Origin: Balneolaceae bacterium
GTDB lineage: Bacteria; Bacteroidota; Rhodothermia; Balneolales; Balneolaceae
Length of the DNA stretch: 7,712 nucleotides
Direction: 5' to 3'
Assembly (NCBI GenBank): GCA_007134665.1
Contig: SLKH01000300.1
Location: 1-7,712, forward strand
The stretch's first letter is position 1. Each line of letters begins with the position of its first letter. Under the pieces are notes generated by a model. It did no database searches. It was given only the letters and a program-made list of their open reading frames with translations, and was not told where the DNA came from. Positions 4,761 through 7,712 of this stretch are shown here, piece after piece. The translations under genes were made by a program, and so were the position numbers.

Positions 4761-6701
4761 ATGGCGAAAAATAAAAGTTCTGACTATAAAGCTTCAAATA
4801 TTCAGGTTTTAGAGGGTTTGGAGGCTGTCAGGAAGAGGCCATCCATGTATATTGGTGACACCGGCCAGCGCGGACTCCACCATCTAATTAACGAGGTTGT
4901 TGACAACTCGATAGACGAAGCCCTTGCAGGATATTGCGATTATCTGAAAATCATTATTCATGAGGATGGATATCTTACAGTTAAAGATAACGGCCGGGGA
5001 ATCCCCGTTGACGAACATCCAAAGCTAAAACTTCCGGCTGTTGAGGTCGTGCTTACTAAACTGCATGCAGGTGGTAAGTTTGACAAGAATACTTATAAAG
5101 TTTCCGGTGGCCTGCACGGTGTGGGGGTAAGTTGTGTAAATGCCCTCTCCGCGTCGTTCTATGCAGAAATTCACAGGGATGGCGAAATTCATGTGATGGA
5201 ATTTCAAAAAGGAAGAACTGTTACCCAGTTGAAGTCTGTGGGAAAAACAAAAGAAACGGGCACCATTATCAAATTTAAACCCGACCCGGAAATTTTCACC
5301 CAGTCAACTGAATTCAAGTTCGACATTATTGCAGACAGAATGCGGGAGCTTGCTTTTCTGAATCCGGAAATCACTATTGATATCCTGGATGAGAGGGAAG
5401 AAGATGAAGAGCTCAGGGAAAAAACATTCCATTATGCCGGCGGAGTCAAAGATTTTGTAAGGTTTCTCGATGAAAATCGTGAACCGATGATGAATGAACC
5501 GATTTATATTTCCGGTGAAGTAGATATGGTTCCGGTCGAACTCGCACTGCAGTACAATAATTCATATACGGAGAATATATTCTCTTATGTCAATAATATT
5601 AATACACGCGAGGGCGGGACTCATATATCAGGCTTCAGAAGAGCTCTTACACGCTGCCTTAAGTCGTATGCAGAAAAGAACAACATCATTAAAAGTAACA
5701 GCAAAATTACGATCTCCGGTGAAGATTTCAGGGAAGGACTGACCGGTGTATTGAGTGTGAAAGTTCCCGAACCTCAGTTTGAAGGGCAGACTAAAACCAA
5801 ACTGGGTAATTCGGAAGTTCAAAGCGCTGTTGAAATTGTTGTATACGAAAAGCTGAACGAGTATCTCGAACAAAACCCAAAAATTGCCAAGAAGGTACTT
5901 GAAAAAGTAGTCCTGGCAGCGGAAGCCAGAGAAGCAGCCCGTAAAGCTCGTCAACTGATCCAGCGAAAAAGTGCCATGGGCGGCGGGGGGCTGCCGGGCA
6001 AACTTGCCGATTGTTCCATCAATGACCCTGAACATTGCGAAATATACCTTGTGGAGGGTGACTCTGCCGGTGGTTCCGCAAAAATGGGGAGAAACAGAAG
6101 CTTTCAGGCAATCCTTCCATTGCGTGGTAAAATCCTGAACGTTGAAAAAGCCAAGATCAATAAAATTCTTGAAAACAAGGAAATCCAGGCTATGATTACC
6201 GCTCTTGGCGCCGGTGTTGGGCACGGTGAAGAAGATTTTGACCTTGAAAAGCTTCGGTATCACAAGATCATTGTGATGACAGATGCTGATGTGGATGGTT
6301 CTCATATCAGAACATTGCTGCTCACATTCTTCTACCGCTATATGCAGCCTCTGATTGAAAAAGGATATGTTTACATCGCAACTCCTCCTTTATACAGAAT
6401 TACCGCATCACGCGGCCAGATCGACTATGCATGGGACGATGATACCCGGGATAAAATTATCCGGGATCTCAGGAAAAGCAATAAAAAGTTTGATGTTTCA
6501 CGATATAAAGGGCTTGGTGAAATGAACCCCGATCAGCTTTGGGAAACTACAATGGACCCCGAAACCAGAACTTTGCAACAGGTTACAGTTGAGAATGCCG
6601 CTGCGGCAGACAAGATGTTTTCAACTCTCATGGGCGGAGACGTTGAGCCCCGGAGAGAATTTATCGAACGTAATGCGAAATACGCCACGCTCGACATTTA
6701 A
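4761..6701 (+). CDS. gyrB: DNA gyrase subunit B
   Basis: GyrB is the ATPase subunit of DNA gyrase (A2B2), which introduces negative supercoils. The 646 residues are complete and of the short type lacking the long insert of E. coli GyrB. The GHKL ATPase site has EVVDNSIDEA (45-54, with E45 as catalytic base and N49 for magnesium), DNGRGIP (76-82), LHAGGKF (101-107) and the GGLHGVG lid motif (116-122). QTK (343-345) is the transducer loop lysine motif. The TOPRIM domain carries EGDSAGGSA (432-440) and the metal-binding MTDADVDGSH (506-515). The C-terminus ends RNAKYATLDI as usual. The ATG at 4761 is in place for the conserved YKASNIQVLEGLEAVRKRP start; nearby upstream ATGs are in other frames. 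No Shine-Dalgarno sequence is present. Adjacent gyrA supports GyrB over ParE. All key residues are intact. Confidence 0.97.
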   Translation: MAKNKSSDYKASNIQVLEGLEAVRKRPSMYIGDTGQRGLHHLINEVVDNSIDEALAGYCDYLKIIIHEDGYLTVKDNGRGIPVDEHPKLKLPAVEVVLTKLHAGGKFDKNTYKVSGGLHGVGVSCVNALSASFYAEIHRDGEIHVMEFQKGRTVTQLKSVGKTKETGTIIKFKPDPEIFTQSTEFKFDIIADRMRELAFLNPEITIDILDEREEDEELREKTFHYAGGVKDFVRFLDENREPMMNEPIYISGEVDMVPVELALQYNNSYTENIFSYVNNINTREGGTHISGFRRALTRCLKSYAEKNNIIKSNSKITISGEDFREGLTGVLSVKVPEPQFEGQTKTKLGNSEVQSAVEIVVYEKLNEYLEQNPKIAKKVLEKVVLAAEAREAARKARQLIQRKSAMGGGGLPGKLADCSINDPEHCEIYLVEGDSAGGSAKMGRNRSFQAILPLRGKILNVEKAKINKILENKEIQAMITALGAGVGHGEEDFDLEKLRYHKIIVMTDADVDGSHIRTLLLTFFYRYMQPLIEKGYVYIATPPLYRITASRGQIDYAWDDDTRDKIIRDLRKSNKKFDVSRYKGLGEMNPDQLWETTMDPETRTLQQVTVENAAAADKMFSTLMGGDVEPRREFIERNAKYATLDI

Positions 6702-6756
6702 CTGAGTACGTGGTGTGCAATATTGTGAAGTACATCGAAGATCTAAGTGAAAAAGG

Positions 6757-6785
6757 CCGGGGACAGTTTTAATTATGGTCCTCGG
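6757..6785 (+). promoter_or_regulatory. Hairpin in the gyrB-gyrA spacer
   Basis: CCGGGGAC (6757-6764) pairs with GTCCTCGG (6778-6785) over 8 positions, one of them a G-U pair in plus-strand RNA, around a 13-nt AT-rich loop. Two more G-U pairs could extend it outward. It is GC-rich within an otherwise AT-rich 127-nt spacer. No T-run follows, so it is not an intrinsic terminator; a processing or stability element, or a protein site, is possible. I see no clear separate gyrA promoter. Confidence 0.5.
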
Positions 6786-6828
6786 TTCCAGGTCGACAAA
6801 CTCAAGACTAAAAAACTCCAAATAAAGA

Positions 6829-7712
6829 ATGGCCAGAGAAAAGATTATCCCTATAACGATCGAAGATGAAATGCAATCATCGTACATCGACTATTCGATG
6901 TCGGTTATTGTTTCAAGAGCATTACCTGATGTAAGGGACGGATTGAAACCGGTTCACAGGCGTGTGCTCTATGGTATGAGTGAGCTGGGCATGCTTCACA
7001 ATCGAAATTATAAGAAAAGCGCCCGTATCGTCGGTGAAGTTTTGGGTAAATATCATCCACATGGCGATTCTGCCGTTTATGATTCGATTGTACGGATGGT
7101 TCAGGATTTTTCGCTGAGATATCCGCTCGTTGATGGCCAGGGGAATTTTGGGTCAGTTGATGGTGACTCAGCAGCAGCGATGAGGTATACGGAAGTCCGT
7201 ATGCAGCGCATTGCCGAAGAGATGCTGACAGACATCAACAAAGAGACGGTAGACTACCAGCAGAACTTTGATGATACATTACACGAACCTACGGTTCTGC
7301 CTTCCATGCTTCCTAACCTGCTTCTTAATGGGGCTTCCGGTATAGCAGTTGGTATGGCAACCAACATGCCTCCCCACAACCTTGGGGAAGTTGTTGATGG
7401 AGTGATTGCTTATATCGATGATCCGGAAATTGATTCAAAAGGCCTGATGGAATACATCACAGCTCCGGACTTCCCGACCGGCGGTATTATCTATGGTTAT
7501 GAAGGGGTGAAGGAAGCTTATGAGACCGGCCGTGGCAAGATCACCATGAGAGCGCGTGCCAATACAGAAGAGATGCGTAACAACCGTGAACAGATCATTG
7601 TCACGGAAATTCCCTACCAGGTTAATAAAGCAACCCTGATCGAAAAAATTGCCGATCTGGTAAATAATGAGAAGATCACCGAAATCTCGGAAGTTCGGGA
7701 TGAATCGGACCG
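6829..7712 (+). CDS. gyrA: DNA gyrase subunit A, N-terminal part (C-terminus beyond window edge)
   Basis: GyrA cuts and rejoins DNA in the gyrase complex. The 294 visible residues cover the start of the breakage-reunion domain. They include SYIDYSMSVIVSRALPDVRDGLKPVHRR (18-45), the winged-helix region KYHPHGDSAVYDSIVRM (74-90) and the active site AAAMRYTEVRMQRIAEEM (115-132), with catalytic tyrosine Y120 next to R119. LPNLLLNGASGIAVGMATNMPPHNL (161-185) follows. The positions equal to E. coli S83 and D87 are S81 and D85, the unmutated quinolone-sensitive state. The ATG at 6829 gives the standard MAREKIIPITIEDEM start and is preceded by an A-rich leader with only a weak AAAGA. It follows gyrB after 127 nt on the same strand, which favours GyrA over ParC. 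The C-terminal beta-pinwheel that wraps DNA is not in the window. Confidence 0.96.
   Translation, partial: MAREKIIPITIEDEMQSSYIDYSMSVIVSRALPDVRDGLKPVHRRVLYGMSELGMLHNRNYKKSARIVGEVLGKYHPHGDSAVYDSIVRMVQDFSLRYPLVDGQGNFGSVDGDSAAAMRYTEVRMQRIAEEMLTDINKETVDYQQNFDDTLHEPTVLPSMLPNLLLNGASGIAVGMATNMPPHNLGEVVDGVIAYIDDPEIDSKGLMEYITAPDFPTGGIIYGYEGVKEAYETGRGKITMRARANTEEMRNNREQIIVTEIPYQVNKATLIEKIADLVNNEKITEISEVRDESD

Noticed and set aside
5628..6305. Open frame of 225 codons on the minus strand within gyrB
   Set aside because: It lies wholly antisense to the conserved GyrB transducer and TOPRIM regions, and its translation has no recognisable domain or sensible composition. It is a shadow of a constrained gene.
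1..7712. Mobile elements, CRISPR arrays, tRNA or rRNA genes, toxin-antitoxin or defence genes
   Set aside because: No transposase, integrase, terminal repeats, regularly spaced repeats, tRNA cloverleaf ends or defence domains were seen. The window is almost fully accounted for by housekeeping genes, apart from marR and comEC, which are common chromosomal genes.

Overview
The window reads as an ordinary, conserved housekeeping stretch of a bacterial chromosome, moderately AT-rich, from the Bacteroidota/Balneolota/Rhodothermota side of the tree. Three things point there: a small DUF4295-type protein directly behind rpmB-rpmG (an arrangement known from that group), promoter-like sequences resembling the Bacteroidetes TTTG / TAnnTTTG type, and many start codons without a Shine-Dalgarno sequence. 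I favour a Balneolaceae-like bacterium, but placement below phylum level is an inference from protein flavour only. No mobile element, CRISPR array, rRNA or tRNA gene is visible.

Layout. All genes from 1 to 4489 lie on the minus strand and gyrB-gyrA from 4761 lie on the plus strand, so 4490-4760 is a divergent control region. Read in the direction of transcription, the minus-strand genes are rpmB (bL28), rpmG (bL33) and a DUF4295 protein, tightly packed and closed by a strong intrinsic terminator at 3822-3865. Next come yqeY, cvpA and tyrS with gaps of only 6 and 9 nt, an evident operon. After an 86-nt gap comes a MarR-family regulator, and after a further 118 nt the 5' part of comEC, which runs off the left edge. 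On the plus strand gyrB is complete and gyrA is cut by the right edge, with a 127-nt spacer containing a hairpin between them.

Functionally the window covers translation (two ribosomal proteins, a probable ribosome-associated small protein, tyrosyl-tRNA synthetase, and YqeY, which is related to an amidotransferase tail), DNA topology (both gyrase subunits), an inner-membrane CvpA protein, and the DNA-uptake channel ComEC.

I found no new multi-gene system. The most interesting non-coding signal lies just upstream of yqeY. One RNA arm there (the T-rich arm of the terminator) can pair either backward, forming the terminator, or forward with a sequence beside the yqeY start codon. The two pairings are mutually exclusive. 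Other candidates worth a look are the hairpin between gyrB and gyrA, a dyad and a polypyrimidine tract in the divergent region, and the loss of zinc-ligand cysteines in both bL28 and bL33.
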